Shown here: in pieces, positions 1 to 15,700 of the stretch
Layout of the letters: each line of letters starts with the position of its first letter
How positions within the stretch are numbered: position 1 is the stretch's first letter
Assembly (NCBI GenBank): GCA_026261815.1
Contig: JAMPIT010000230.1
Location: forward strand, 41,624,501 to 41,688,500
Length of the DNA stretch: 64,000 nt
Direction of reading: 5' to 3'
Origin: Monarcha castaneiventris obscurior
Taxonomy: Eukaryota > Chordata > Aves > Passeriformes > Monarchidae
Position numbers and translations under genes: made by a program
The notes under the pieces: model-generated
What the model was told of the DNA's origin: nothing
What the model saw: the letters and a program-made list of their open reading frames with translations, nothing else
Databases searched by the model: none

Positions 1-276
1 CTCACATACATGAAGTTCAGTAAATACAGACCCAGACCCCACTGTTACTGAAAAGGTCAAACACTTGGTCAAATAGTTTGGTTATCTGACTAAGAACATT
101 GCCAGCTACCAGAAACTGAAGTTTTTGTCTGGCTCTGGTTCCTGTCACAGACTCAAACAGGGAACATGGTCAAGACAAACTTCACCTCTTGGGTAACAGG
201 ATTGTTTCTACAGTTGCTCAGCAGATTCATTAGCACTCAGGATGGCAGCAACAGCACCTGTGATCTATAGAAATAG

Positions 277-754
277 TTTATTACACCCTCTATTAGTACA
301 AAAATTTACAAGCTAGTTCTTTTTGTCTGGTTTCCCACTTCCCTTCCAATAGAAAATACCAAAAGATGAAAAATTAATGTTAAAATCTAAGTTCATTACT
401 ATGTGGGAAATGCAATGAAATTCTCATCATTTGGTATTTTCCCCATAACACAGATAAAAGATGTGATAAGTGTTTTACAAGTTATTTCTTAACTATCATT
501 ATACAACTGTGTCCACAGACAAAATCACTAGTGGGACAGTTTGGACACATTAAAGATAATTTTTGGATGAATTCTTGCCATATTTTTAGATGCTACTGGT
601 AATCAAAACAATCTTTCCTGTAAGTATTACTGCAAATTTATTTTACTCTCAGGACAAGTTAGAAGTGAAACTCAAAGCTTTTAATTTTTTCAGCAAGAAT
701 GAAAAAATATAAATATGAATTTAAAAATGTACAAATTAGGAACAGAGAATATGC
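277..754 (-). other. TOPBP1: TOPBP1 3' untranslated region with candidate poly(A) signals
   Basis: The stop codon TAA is at 757-755. AATAAA hexamers on the minus strand lie at 642-637 and 282-277. Either could end the transcript, and the sequence alone does not say which is used. From 276 down to 1 I see no gene. Confidence 0.6.
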
Positions 755-3700
755 TTAGTGTACTCTGGATCGCTTGACTCTGCTCATTTCTCCCAGTGCT
801 TTTCTTTTCTGGGATAATCCAGTTCCAAGATCTGAGTTATTCTGAAGGTAAGACGCAGCTTCTGGCAGGCAGTAAGACTCCATAGGGGGAGGTGGATCCT
901 TCAGTAGGGAAAGAGAAAAAGAGTGGGTTAGCAAGAAGAGCAGCTTCTGAGGGAACAGAAGCAGCTCATTAGTTGTCTAAAACTGAAAATAACGAAACAC
1001 ACCTACACTTTGAGTATGTTTTGCAAGCAGCTCCCTACCCTGCAACAGATCCCACTGCCAGCAGCAGGACAAGTCATGTTAGAGCATAAATTTGAGGCCA
1101 CAGATCCAAGCCCTCAGCACAGGCACTTTGTGGCCACAATTCCTGGCACAGGAGGCCCGTGACTGGTAGAGCAGCAGTCCCCTGCAGGGGGCTGGGGCTG
1201 TGTGGCAGGCAGGGAGCCTCGGGCGTGCCCACCTGGATGAGGTAGTCAGCAATGTACTCCGGCTTGAGGCAGTTCACTCCCTGGGCTGCCGCCTCTGCCA
1301 CGTTAACCCTGGAGTCGTCGGGCTTCAGCTTACTGAAGTCAGCAAAGAGGTGAGTTGCTTCTTTAAAGAGAGATGCAGAATGGCCAGAAAACACCTGCAG
1401 ACAAAACACAACCCACCCAAGTTTAGTTGTGTTTCTTCCCCGAGACAAATGCAGTTCATGACCTTTGATTTCACTCATTGAATTAACAGAAACCAGTGGG
1501 ACACCAAATACCATTTACAGCTGCATTCTGTACCATCACATACCTGTCCAGAGGGGTGATCCTCCTCATCAGAGCAGGGCACAGAAATTCTGTCCTCAGT
1601 TCCCACCAGCACTACTGACTTGTGTAACCTCAGGCTCTGCCTGACCACTTGCAAAGTGAAGATGACAAAGCTTTTTCCTCCCACCCTTTGACCATTTCTC
1701 AGCTACCCTGTGTAAGCAATTTTGTTCATTAAGACCTTTTACTCACAAGAAAAATGCCCAGCACAGAGTAAAACAGAAAGAAAAAAATAATTAAACAAAC
1801 AAATATGTATTTTATAATTTTTTTCAAACAACTACATACTTTTGCTCCTCCTGACTGAAGAAGGCGCCTGAATCCTGCTTCCTTGGTTTGATCAACGTTC
1901 AGGATTACTTTCCAACCACTGAAAGCTCCCTAGATAAAAGACAATTTATCAAAAGTATGCTGGTACTGAAAAAGTACAAAGACTTAATCGATCTCTAATT
2001 TACCCCTTTAGAGAATATCTATCAGATGAAGACTTGCAATTACCTAGTTTTGCCTTTAAGTGTGCATGCAAGAAAAAAAAATTCCACAGAACATACTATT
2101 GGGCCACATTCAGCAGCTTGCCAACCAGCCCCTTCTAAGGAAAGACCCCTGGTAGAGAGTATGCTTTCCAGAACACCAGATGCTGAGAGAAATCTTATCT
2201 TAAAAAACCCCAGTTACTTGGGGTTACAGTTGGAAACATTTTCCTCTGTTCCCCCACCATGCACTTAGTTACAGTAACAGCACCGAGGGCCACCCGGCTG
2301 CCTCCTACAAACACTCAAGTGTGGTTTCCAAGTAGGCAAAGGGCAGGGAGGATTTGTTACAAGCATTCCTTTTAAAAAGGTTACTGTAAAACACACATGA
2401 GATTTTTCCAGACATAATTGAAACAACACCCTTCAATGAATCCTCAGCAGCAGTGCCTGATTTGAGAGAGGAGTTGAAAGGCTTTGGGGAGTTCAGAAAT
2501 CTCACTGCAAGACTATGAAACCACTAACCAGTTTTGATTTTCTAGCAGAGCTGAGTTAGGTTAGCTCTCTAGCCAGAGCTCTGAAGCACAAACATCATCT
2601 TCCTGGCTGAGGGACATTTACATACATAAGTAGCCACATTCTAGCTTTGCAAAACATGAACACTGGTTCAGAAGAGACTAAGACTTCAATGTACCAGCAC
2701 AGAAAGTTTTTTAAAAAACAAAATTGCATTACTAGAATATATCAAGCCAAGACATTTTGTTCTTGGTAACAAGACAGGTTACCTTCCCTTGACAGTTAAG
2801 TTTTTAAGTTTCTTGGTGACAGTCCCTCTCCTGTCTGCCCACATTGTACAGCTTACATTACAGGAGTATCTACATACCTCAACAATACCAGTTTCTTGAA
2901 TCCCTTTATGAATTCTTTTCCTCCACCGCATGGCTGCCAGTGCTAGTTTCTTCTGGTTTACATTGATTCCAGACAAAACATTAAGTACAGAGTTGCTTCC
3001 CCACTCATAGTCTTCTTCCTGAAACAACCATAAGCTTGAATTACAAAGCAGTCCTGCCAACTTTGCCAGCAGAAAAACAGCTTTTAAAAACCGACACCAA
3101 ATAGAAAACATAAAACCCTGAAAAAAACCCCATCTCACTCTAGCTATATATAGGGATATTATCTAGCCAAAGCATCTCTAGGTAAAGTTTGAGATATGAC
3201 TGTTAATTGCACATGCATAACTAAATTAACTCATGTTTTCTGTGACATCAAGTCATGTACACAACCTGATTCCACTTGCAGTTACATCTACAATAGAATT
3301 CAACAGCAGAACAAAGCAACTCACTACACTGGACACCACTGATTATATTTCTGCAGTGTCTTCCAAAATGAAACTTGGTTTTAATACATAAGGATATGAA
3401 GCAGTCTACAGGCATTATTTTAAAATTAGCCTCATCAATGTAAAAGAACTGCCTGACCCAGGAGAACTGCAAAATTAACAGTTAGGAAGGCATCGGAAGA
3501 GGTAGAGTTCAAAATTATTTATGTCCATGGTTATAGAATCAAATTATTTAAAAGTAATATATGTTTATTTATTGAAAGGATCAAGATTTTATTCCTGGTT
3601 TAACAAGAGCCATGTAAATTTAGCTGATACCAGTGAGAATTTACCAAAAGGTATTCAAAGACTCAATTTTAAGAAACTATTATAAAAAGCATAGGTATTT

Positions 3701-6700
3701 TCATTTATCTCACATCAGGAGTTTGGTCCAGGACTAGTTTTCAGACAAGGTTGGCCAAAAACTTCTCAGATTTTGGATTCTGTAAAACTCCCATGGCTCG
3801 GGCACCCTAAACTAGCAATTGGTTTTGAGAAGTTGTCTTTTCCTAGTAGTGCAAAACAAAAATAAATGCAAAAATGTAAAACCCACTAATGTCCTAGTGA
3901 TAGGGTCACATGCCTGAACAAAGCAGCCAGCTCCTCTACACGCCTCCAGGTAGGAACGATGGAGCACCCACTTTCCAGCTGCCATGGAAGCCAAGAATTT
4001 CTCATTCCGAAGAGGATGTCCCACGACAATGTGTGTACAACTCGGATCAAAGTACTGTTTCTCAAGTACTGTTCCACCTTGAATTGAGGAATGAATTTCA
4101 TTCAAATTACACAAGTATCATGCTGTACACAGAAAGGATCAACTCAAAGTGAGAATTATTTGAATCCAGATGAAAACTCAACTCAAATTTACATTGAGAG
4201 TATTATCATTGAAATGACATGGGCAGAAGCTGCGAGGGAGGGAGAAGCAGCCAGGAAAGAGTGGCTCTGTAAAGCACCACTGCAACACAGACAGGAATGA
4301 GAGACACCACAAGACAGCCCATCCTGGGCACTCCCAACAGGAAAGAATGAGGCTGTTGTGAAGACAGCTAAAACAAAAACTATCAGAGGACAAAACCATT
4401 GCTGTTTTATGGCAAAACTGATCACTCACATAATAATAATACTATATTCAAAGAATTGCTCACAAGCACAGAAAGCCATACATTTGAGACCTCAAATCTG
4501 ATGAGTCACTAACAGAAGCACTTTCTTTTCCCCAACAAGCCAGAGCTGAGCAGACACACACAGACATACATGATTCTTTGCATTTCACAAATATCTGGTA
4601 CCTAATTCCTCAATCAGGTGGCAGTAATCGAATCTTTCTTGAGGATTAAGAGAAGACAGCTGAAATTTACGGAGTTTTTCTGTTTCTTCATCAGCCTTCT
4701 TATCTTCTGTAACAACCTAGAAATACAGTAACAGATTTTGAAAATATGACAGAACAATTAGGTTGACAGCTGACTATTTCTCTGCCAAATATTCTGGGTT
4801 ATTTATATATTAAGTTTTCTTTTAGCTGGGAAAAGCAGAACCAAACCTGCCAGTCACTTGACAAAAAGCTTGAATCTTATCAAATTATCCTCAGGCTCCT
4901 GGTTGAACATCCTCTTGGTTCCCTCTTTCTTCAGGGCACAGCTGCACTAACCTGTCATAACAACTAATCCTTCATTCACATCCACAGAATGCCAGGCTGA
5001 ACACATGAAGAAATCAGCACTGATCTATCACACTTCCTCATTCGCTCACTTTCTATCAAGTTGGAATTCTGTATTATTTGAGGGCCTTTCCACTAACATG
5101 ACACATTCTGCCTCTGAAGACACAGAACTGCTCCAAGTTTGAGCATCAAGTGACACACTGCAGGCAAGACTATAAGCTCATTTTCCTTTTCTTTTCCCTT
5201 TCCAAGTTCACAGTAAAACTGAATTTTAAACCAGGTTTTGGCAGAAAAATAATTTCCCATTTGTACCTAAACATAAAATTCCAGATACCACCAAAGAAAC
5301 AAAGGCCTAACTTTTTTTCCATCATCCTAACATGGCTGGATGAGATCCAAGTAATACACATAGTAACTCTTCACTCCAAAGCCTGCCCTAGCATTCCAGC
5401 ACTAACGGGACAAAAAGCTTTATTTGCCTTAACAAACAAGCTTTATTTTTTTAGTAAATATTATTTGTTCAAAATCTCAGAGGAAGGGGGGATATTGAAA
5501 AGAATAGAAAGAGAATAGAATAGCACTCCACAAAAGTAATCCACCTCAAGATTTTAAATGCAGATCTTCACATTTTATATTTACCATCAAATTCAAAATT
5601 TCTTAAAGTATTACTGCATCTCTCAGAACACAAATTATCATAAATATTATTTCATTTGACAAACCTTTTCTTTGGGCTCTGGTGCCACAGGAGGGTTGGC
5701 CAGGGGGAAAGCAATGCTGGGGGCCTTTGGAGTGGGGATCAAGTTATCTTTAATTGGTGTTTCAGGGGATCTACATACAGGATTCTTTAGACCTTCAATC
5801 ACATCTCCATCCCCAGCCTCAGGAACAGCTGTGAAAGTAAAGTGTTGTTGCATGACTTGTCTTTGGCAGAATAGAACTGTTTATCAAGTAAGAGATAAAT
5901 ACAAATAAACACCCCCCCAAATGCTGCTACAACATGTGCAGTTGTATTTCACCTGCCTTTCATAAAGATGCTCTTCCTTATACCACAAACCACCAACAGC
6001 AATATTGTAATCATGTCCCTGAATGACTTGCTTTAAAAAAAAAAAACAAACCTGAAAACCTCAAATGACCAAATTTCTTTGGCTAAACTGCACTGATTTG
6101 GTTGAACCAAAAATCAGTTGAATGAATTTATCTAATTTTCTTCAACCTCCTCTAGGACAAGGTCAGTTTTCAGGAAGACTGCTGCCACAGAAACTCTGCA
6201 AGTAGATCGACGGAAAGAGTTGGTGGCAGCAGGAGAGAGAAATAAAGGATTCTGCTATCTCAGAACAGAAAGAAAACAAAAACAGATGAAAAAACACCTG
6301 GTTTTGGCAGAAAAGGTATGTTGCTTCCTTAGTCATAGCAACAGACTTTAGACTTCAAGAACAGAGAACATAAATAAAGTATCTTCACTGAATCCTGACT
6401 CCAGCATGTCCATCAGCAACTTGACACATCTTGGTTTTTTGGGTCCATGAGTTAATCTTGTACCCCAATTCTTCACCTATAAATATTTCCACTACAATGG
6501 AGAAGATTTTGCTCATTCCACTATACTTACCTGAGGTGTTACCTGGAAACCAGCTGTGGTTCAAAACACCAAAAAAATCAAAACAACTTGGAAAATGTTA
6601 TGAAGTCTTTCAAGTTGTTGGGGTTTTTTTGGAACCACAGCAGTCTATTTTTAGACAAGCACTGCTGCGGTGTTTGACCACAAACGCATGGGAAAGCTTC

Positions 6701-9700
6701 TCTTTAAAAAGCAGCAACACATAATGGGCTCAAAGATGTGAAACTGTATTTTTGGCATTTGAGAAATGCCAACAATGCTCTTTTTTTGTTAGTAGAACTC
6801 AAATGCTACTGTATTTTAAAAGCCCCAAAGACCAAATGGATGCTGTCACACAGAACAAGGATATTGCATTTCTAATTTTACCTATACCAGCCATCTCTGC
6901 ATCAGGTACAGATCCTTTGAGGGCAGACTCGTCCATGTTCTTATTTGTGTTACTCTGACCTTGCTCAAGGTACTGAGAAGGACTATTAGGCCACTGAAGG
7001 TTGCTGACAAGTCTTGCTCTCTCTTCCCTTGCAGTAGGATCATCCCAAATTATCTGCTCACTCTGGGACGGCTCTGTGTTTATATCTGCCAGTGCCTGGC
7101 GGGATTGCCTAAGGAAAAATCCACAGACACCTTACATACTCATTTCACAGAAGACTTCCATTCCAGAAGGCAATATGTTAATAATCACATCAACTGCAGC
7201 ACCCAAGTGACCTCATTATTAGAAATTATGTCTGGGAAAGGGGAAAACTTCAGTATAAAAGCTATTCTAGCATCCTGGCTTTATGAATCTAAGTGTCAGC
7301 ACGGCTGAAAAAAGGCACTCAAAAATGCCAGTAGATCTATTTATTACATGCATATTAATAAGTTATTACAAAATCAGCATACCTTACTCTTTATTAAGCC
7401 TATTTATTTGCAAATAAGCACCAAGCTAAATGAATAATTTTGCAAGGGTTCCACTACTTTCTTACTGCACATCAGTGTTGATGACGTTCAAATCCTATTC
7501 TCCATTTGGAGAGAAAACTAAAAGAGAAGAAACATTTACAAAGGTGCTTTGCAGTAATATCTACTACTTCTTTATGAGCTATGTAAGCATTCATAAATAC
7601 TTCCTTCAAAATCTGTAAGAACATTAAGGAATCTCAAGAGAAAGAAACTAAGCCAGTGCAAAAACCAAACATTAAAACCAACCATAATATCCTGGGTTTT
7701 TTTAAAAACAAAGGATACCCACTTGGACGAAGACAACACTGACTTTACGTAGCACATCCAGTTAAAGATTCTGAATTGCAAAAGAAGCAACTCAAGCACG
7801 TCAGTAGAAACAGACAACACATCTGAAAACCCTAGAGACCTATTCATGTTTCAATGAATGTCTAAATACATGCAAGGACAAAACAAGATACATTTAAATA
7901 CAAACCGATACCTTAGAGCTTCCAGGACCCTGCTGCGGCCATTTCGCACAGACCGTGAGCTATCAGGAGTGGCTGGGGAACCATCAAAGCTGCTCCTGGA
8001 AAGGGACCCTCTTTGCCCTTGTGGTTTCACTAGTGATGTGGCAGACATGAGCTCCTGCAGCTGCCTTTGGAAGTTCTCCCTCATTTCTAGTGCTTGGGTT
8101 AAAACTTAAGAGAAGAAACAAAATTTATAATATCACAACTCTTATACTGTAACAAGTGAAAAGTGAACAACTGCTCACTGTTTCAGTGAAAATTGAAATT
8201 CCAGTCAACCTCCCTCCTCCACCAGGACAAAGACTATACATTAAAAAGAGGAAAAGTACTTGGGTAAGAGCATCTAGGAAAACTACATGTGCCCCAAGTC
8301 ACCTATTTTTAGACACAAGGAGAAATCTCCATTTGGCTCATTTCTGAATTTCCTCACACAATCTAACTTAGATCCAGAACTCTTCTGTAACACATTTATT
8401 TACATAACATATACTCCAAAACAATAATATGTCACATTAAGGACAAACTTCAGTGTTTTAAAACCAAAGAAATGGCAATTAAGTCTCTTCCAATGAATGA
8501 TCATTATTTTCTTGTGGGCTGTCAAGATCTTTAAAATAGAGAGGAAAATCCTTTCCTGGCATCCAGAAGCAGTAACAGCTAGCTGCACTTGACCAGTATG
8601 TAAATATACTATCTAAAGTTTCCAGATCTTAACATTCAGCACCTGGAACTGCAAAGACTCATCTTGATAGTTTGATATTCCATAAATGTTATTAAAACAA
8701 TGATTTATATTTACCTCCTTTGGATTCACTTGCTACAATTTGTTCTTCCCCTGTAGTGACCATTTCCTTTATTTGGTCAGTAGTTACATCAGCAGCAGCA
8801 TCATCTTCATCCACTGGAATAATCTAAAACCAATGAAGACAAGTAGATTTCTCAAACACCACTCTTAAAATTCTTTTTAACCATGTCTGACACTTGTATA
8901 AATTATTAATCTTGCCTTTGAGTAAATCTAACCTTTCTGCTACTGCAATGACAGTAGAACAGTGAACAGTAACATGGGTGACAACTCCTATTCTGCAGAC
9001 TTAATGTCTGCTAAAGCAAGTTCACACCTTGGATCTCATTATCTAAAAGAAAAGACATCTATCTTTTCAAATTCAGAGAGCAAATCCTGAAATGCCTGTG
9101 TTTTCCTCCATCACCCTAGAAGATGAACATTACAAATGCAGAAAAACCTTAAGGAACATCTGCAATAGCTACTATTAATCACTAGCTAAGCCTAATTCAG
9201 TACTTATTCATTGCTGAATAAGTATCAATGTTTTTATTAATATGCCAATATAACTATTAGCTGAATCCAAGTCACCTCATGGAACACACATTGCTATCAC
9301 ACATCATACCTCATTTTCTTCTGCTGGTTTTCCAGTTGAAAGAGGTTTACTGAAGGAGGAGGAAAGCCTGATGTCTTGCACTGCACTGATGTCCAAGCTC
9401 ATTTTGGGATTGTAAGTGTGAGGAAAGAGAGATTCAGGAAGCCGTTTACACTCTCGGGCACTCTGTAGGAACATCAGTTAGTAAGAGAAGGATGAGGAAG
9501 TGATTGAGATCACACAAGTTTCACACCTAAACATAGGAAAAGTACAATAAAAACACTGCCAAAAAAGTACTTCACACATGGGGAAAAAGGTGGTTGCCAT
9601 CCTGGGAAAAATGTAGCAGAAGTGTTGAGTGGAAGAAAATTTGTTTCTCCTCATGCAGAAAAAGGTAAATGTCCATCAGTGAAAAGAGATCACTCAATTT

Positions 9701-12700
9701 ATTAATTCAAAGCAGGATGCAAGACATTATTCCTTATATATGTTTAGTATAAATGCATACAGAAAATCCACTGCCACATAACTAGTTTTAAGCCTCCACT
9801 TCCCTTGACTTTTAAGTAGGGAACAAAACAAGCTTCATACCTCTAAAAGCCAGTGTTCTGAAACAATATGTATGCCCCGTTCTTTAACAGATTTGTACTC
9901 CTTATTGTTATCATTCTGTCCTCCCTTATAGATGAAGTGTGTTACTGTTTCATCAAAGCACCATCTGGAAAAGAGAACAAAATACAACTTGAAGATGAAA
10001 TTTCTATCAAAAAGTATCATAAATCCAGGTCAGAAATTGACCTGTCTCTTGTTCAAGTTGAAGTAGTTTTGCCTATTTTGTTATGCCTCAATAAACAATA
10101 AGAAAAGAATGTGGGCTCTTTGCCAGAAAAGACAGCATTCAGTTTCACAATAGAACAATTTCAACCTGTTTTAAAAGCATTTCTGAAGAAAATAAAACCA
10201 AATAGGATAAACATATGGGAACATAAGGAAAGGAGGGGTTTTGCTTTAGGATTTGTTTTGTTTTTATTTAAGTGAGTGGAATTTTAAACCAGTTTCTGAA
10301 AAGAATGTGTGATCCAGGATAAGAGCTTTTACTTTTGTTGTCATATTGAGCTGCAAGTGAAATACTGATCCTTGAAGCCAAAATGAACAAAATGGGGACT
10401 CTCAGTTTTTAAACTGATAAGAACAAGTACTTGCTATCTAATCCAAGTATCTTCAGCATTTCTAAGCTACTGTCAAACACAAGGGCAACTTCCTTCACAC
10501 CATGAATAATAACTCTTATATAAGTCAGTAACAAAACACATAAATCAGATTTAGTGGAAGCAGAATTCTGTCTTAAATCACAAATGTTAGTTGGTAGTTT
10601 CCCTTCATAACAACCTATTTTTCACAAGCTTCTCTAAGAACTCTGACTTAGCCATGCTTACAATCTAGAAAATAATTTTTGACCCAGAGAGAAACACACA
10701 CAATTCACATCAGATTCAAAATGTAAAATATAAAGCCAATGTTAAACCATGCAAAAGCTAAACTTCTTCAAAACAAAGGAAAAAAAACCCCAAATTGCAA
10801 TTCAAGAAGACTTCTGGACAAACATTATGAAGAACACAGGGACTGGGGACATAGCAGGGAAAGATGGCCTCGTTCCACATTACAAGTGGATGACTGTTGT
10901 TTAAGATGGTGAAATCTAACATTTAGCTATAGCAAAAGGCACATTAGGATGCAAAGACTTGTAGTTATTAGAAACCATTTGTATTGGCTGATACCTGTAG
11001 TCTGCTCCAAGAGAAGCTGCTACTGCATTCAGCTCTCTTTGCCTCTTACTAAGTTTTTTACTAACATATATAACAGCATCAGCTAGAGGCTTGGGCTCTT
11101 CTTCCTGGTCAAGCAGCAGGGACAAAAATAGGAGAGTCATGATTGGAAGGCTTCTGTATCAATAACAAAAATATTTTGATATTCAGTGAAGCATGTAGTA
11201 AAACATACAGTGACAACAAAGGTAAGATGAACACACTTCCTGTATTTTTGATGCTCCCCCACCCATGCTCAAAACCTAGCATTATTAACATACTGTGCAC
11301 TAGGAATGCCAAGACAAAAGACTCATTCTCAACCAGCCTCCCTAGAACATAGGCTGCTCCTTTCATCACAGGCTGAACACCAAAATTAGGGAATTATCAA
11401 ACCTGACACTACTGAAGTATTTCACTGTAGAGGAGTGAGACAAGTAAGAGTAAGGAGCTTTTACAAAATAAAAAGCAGTAGCCTTCCTTTTCCAGAAGTC
11501 ATTAGCTTTCTTGACCCTCCTCAAAAGTAAACAGTGCACTAACACAGCAAACAATACATAAATGCTCCCTTTCCTCCTACACCCTTTTATTTTCTCTCAT
11601 GTTTCTTCTCCTACTAAGAACCAGGGCAGCACCTTAGAGAGGAAGGCAGGAAAAGAAGACACAAGCATTAATAAAGAACTCCAAACTTTAGTGCAAGACA
11701 AAATATCTAACCCTGTTCAGCTGGAACCTGAGAATTTCTTAAGTATGATATCTCACTCCAGGACTACAAAATCTGAATTGGTACATATTTATTTCTATGC
11801 TATGTTACTTAGCAACTGCTTATTATTCAAGACAGTAGTACAGACAGTAGAAAAGGTTTTAAAATTCTTTGCCTTCCATGAGGAAATTCTTCTATCTTAC
11901 CTTCCTTTAACTGTCATCGAAGAACACAATCACATGAATTTGTATTCAAACAGATCACAAATAACAATTCACAAATTCCTTTGTAACTTACATCACAAAA
12001 GATAAAGCTTTTTCCTAATCAAATCTATGCTCCAGCAACCAAACCCCCAAATTTCCTACCACTTCTGGCTGTGCAGCAGCCAACTGAGGGCTGGCAGTAA
12101 GAGCTGCTGCCTGCGTTGTGCTGCTTGCCAGTGCCAGCTTCAAGTTTCTGCCGATGACTTCGGAGAGGGGTGTACTCAGTTTCCTGGCTTTTTGTTCAGG
12201 ACCTCTAGGAGTTCTCAAAGCTTCCAGAGCATCCTACCAAAAAAAAAAAAGAAGCAGCTGACTGACTTTCATGAGCACCTTACGAAATTCTCACTCAAGT
12301 GCAAGTTTTACAAATACAGTAAGAGTTCATACTCCTAAACCAGGACAGCAAACTACTGGAGCAGCTACCAAGTGCAACTGCAGTACCACTGCACAAAAGC
12401 TGTACAAGACAAACCTCATCTTGGAGTCTGCTTAAGCAAAAAAAGAAGACAAGAGATTATTAATCTGCCATCACTGAGAACTGCCCTCAGTGGAAAAGCC
12501 AGTGACCAAACACAGGTATTCCTAACCCCAATCAATTACTTTCATGTACTTACACCTTGCCCCACAGGAGATGCATGAGTATATGATTCTATCTGCACCT
12601 TTAAAATACCACTTCACACTGTCCTTTTTTATATAAAAAGAGAAATTTTGGTCTAGAATATCTTGCTTTTGAAAATTATCAGAGCTTTCTCTTCATGAAG

Positions 12701-15700
12701 CAGAACTATCCAAAGAGAACACTGGCTTCTTGTACATTTGCAACATGTTTTGTCCTATTGTGGGCAGAGGGATTAATAAACAAAACAGAAAACCCCCCAC
12801 AACAGAACAGACAACCCACAAACGATCCCCCAAAAAACCTAACAACTCTGCAGGAATTCAATGCATTGACCTTTCAGTTAAGGCCTTGAAAATTAAAAAT
12901 GAACCTGAAGCCTACCAAAGCACACCTGAGCCATTCAAGAGCTCTTCCAGCACAGATACTCTTTAAGTGTCAGGAGTTTTATTTGCTGGTTCCTCCAGCC
13001 TTTTGTGGCCTTCAGAATAAGACACTGAACCCAAAACCCAAATGCATTTTTCAACTTCCAACAATAGCTTTGTAATTGCTCTAAAGCTATCACATTAGAA
13101 CATGACATCAAAGTAGAATTTCATCAGAAAATGCAAACACTTGTTTCCAAATACCTGGAGCAATTTCAAAGTGTCTTGTTACATTTATCAGTCTTTAGAT
13201 GCAAAGAATACAGACTGGATGCTGTCTGAGGCGTAGGACACACAAGCATATGATGCAATAGGCACAAAGGAGCATTGTTAAGGACATTATAGCACTTACT
13301 ATTCAATAAATTTAATCCACAGGTCATTAACTAAACTATATAAATAAAGGAGCCAGTTTTCCTGGCTTTATTGAACAGGGAAAGTCTGTATGTGAACAGC
13401 ATAAAGATGGGTAAAAGCATAGGTTTCTGTGCTGCTTTTAAGTTTATGCAGATCTTAAACAGTAGTGGCCACACAGACTAAAAGGTTTGCAGAAATCACC
13501 TTTAGATCAAAAGAAGGCTTGAACAACTTGTCTTCGGAAAGAAACTTTGATGGTGTGTCAAGATGTAAAGATGGCTCTTTCTGAAGCACTCCCCCTTGTG
13601 GAACAGGGGTTGTCTTCCCAGTATGATGAGAGATTACAGCTTGGAAAGCTTTACTCTGGAACCTGTTGATATCCAGGGGGGTCACAGCTCCTTTTTTTCC
13701 AGCTTCAAGGAGATGAGTATGCTGTTCTGAATTGGGAGATTTAACAGTTGCTGGTGTCTTGCTAAGCTGAGTAATGAAACTCTCCATATCTTTAAAAGAA
13801 ACAAAGAAAACATAAGCAAGCAAACTGGTTTTTCTTTTGAACACAGATCCCACATACTCTTATTTAAACAACAACCATGAAGAACCGAACAGAGGGGCAT
13901 CAAATCATTGCAGACTAACAAGTCTGAAGTCCTAAGATGGATCTGTCATCAATTCCTATGCAAGCTACAGAGCAGCAAAAGTGCCAAAAAGGACAAAGCT
14001 GAGACACTGAGCTTGAATCCCAACTGACTGATAACCACAAGACCCCACTGGCTTCACCAGATTTGCAGCAAACACTGGTATCATTTCTGTAATCACAACT
14101 CAACAGCAGGAAAAAATATGGTGGCATGTGCAACCTGGTCTAATGGAAGATGTCCCGGTCCATGGAAAGGAGTTGAAACTAGATGTTCTTTAAGGTCCCT
14201 TCAAATTCAAACCAATCTACAATTCCATGTTAATATTTGGACAAATATCCTTCAGCTTTATCCTTTACTTTGAAGGCATTAGGAAAAAAGTGTCATCATA
14301 CCTGCCTTCTTTATAATGAACAAACAGTACAACGACACAATGATATTCCTTAACTTGCTAAGAACCAACCTTCAGCGTCTGCATTTTCAACTAAAAACTT
14401 GCTTTCATCTGCTCTTTTTCCTGTCCTTGCTGACTGCAAAAGCCAAGCTACAGTGACTGCTGGCAAATTCCACTTCTTTGCAGCTTCATACTTGGAGCCA
14501 TTTGGCTCTCTCACCACAAGATGGGTGCTGGCAAACATTCCTTTTTTCGCACTGGCTTTCCGCACAAAGAATTCTTGGACTCTACAATTAGGTTGATAAA
14601 ACAATCATTTAGTCATAAACAACATTATTCTAGGGCACATTTATGCTATTATAAAATGTATTCTCGCAACAGAAAAAGAACCAATAGAATTGATATCCAA
14701 GGCCACCCATTTAGCACTTTACAGCCCAACCTAGAGAAAAGAAAATAAAACAAAAAAACCCCACCCCCCCCACAAAAAAACCCAAAACAACAACAAATAC
14801 AAGTTACACAGTAATGTTTTGCTTCTACCAGCATTGAAAACAATATTTCTTATACTCCAGCAATCCTCACATATCCCATTTTCAAATCATACACTGGGCC
14901 TAACATTCTTCAGCAAGACGAATGGAACAGGCTTGCTTCCCTTCCGGAGCCAAGCATCATTTCCAACTGAACACCAGTTTTCTTTATATTACAGTTTTTC
15001 TCTTATTATCAAGGATACAGTCTTGCAAAAAGATGGCAGGACTGAGAACTCATCACCTAGAATTTAGTTCAAATAGGCCACAAACCAGATCAAATAATAC
15101 TCTAAGCTACACGATTTTGCCATGTCACTACAAAATGTGTTTTTCTTAACGTTTTTCAAAGATCTTGATGAACTCTAAGTAAACAGGGCACCATTTCTTA
15201 GGAGCTGGGATAGTGAATGGGGTTCACCATGGTTATGAGGCTGAGCCAGATAGTACTGAAGAGGAACAGTGGTCCTTTCCTAGATAATCAAAAAGCAACT
15301 TGGAAGGCCACACCTGAAAACCTGACTTTCATTGATAGGTTCAAGAGCAGAGTAAAAAAGTTGCCGAGACTCAGTTATTGGAAAATAAGAGCATATTTTG
15401 GTAGAAATCAGACTGTGTGAGTACTGACCATATTTCCTTAAAAGAGAGGAAAATAGAAGAACTATATAATGATGTCTCATTGCTTCAGCACCAGGTTTTG
15501 TAAATGAATGGAATTCAAAAGAGCTTTAACTCCAATACTTGTACAGAAAAAATGAAATGCATAATGGCAGCACATAATTGGCTCTTTAAGAACAGGAAGA
15601 AACAGCAACAGGAGATGTACCTGGCTCCCAGCACTCCTGCCAGATAAACAAGGGAGTCTCTCTCAGCACCGGTGAACTGGCTAAAAGAAAGAACACAATC

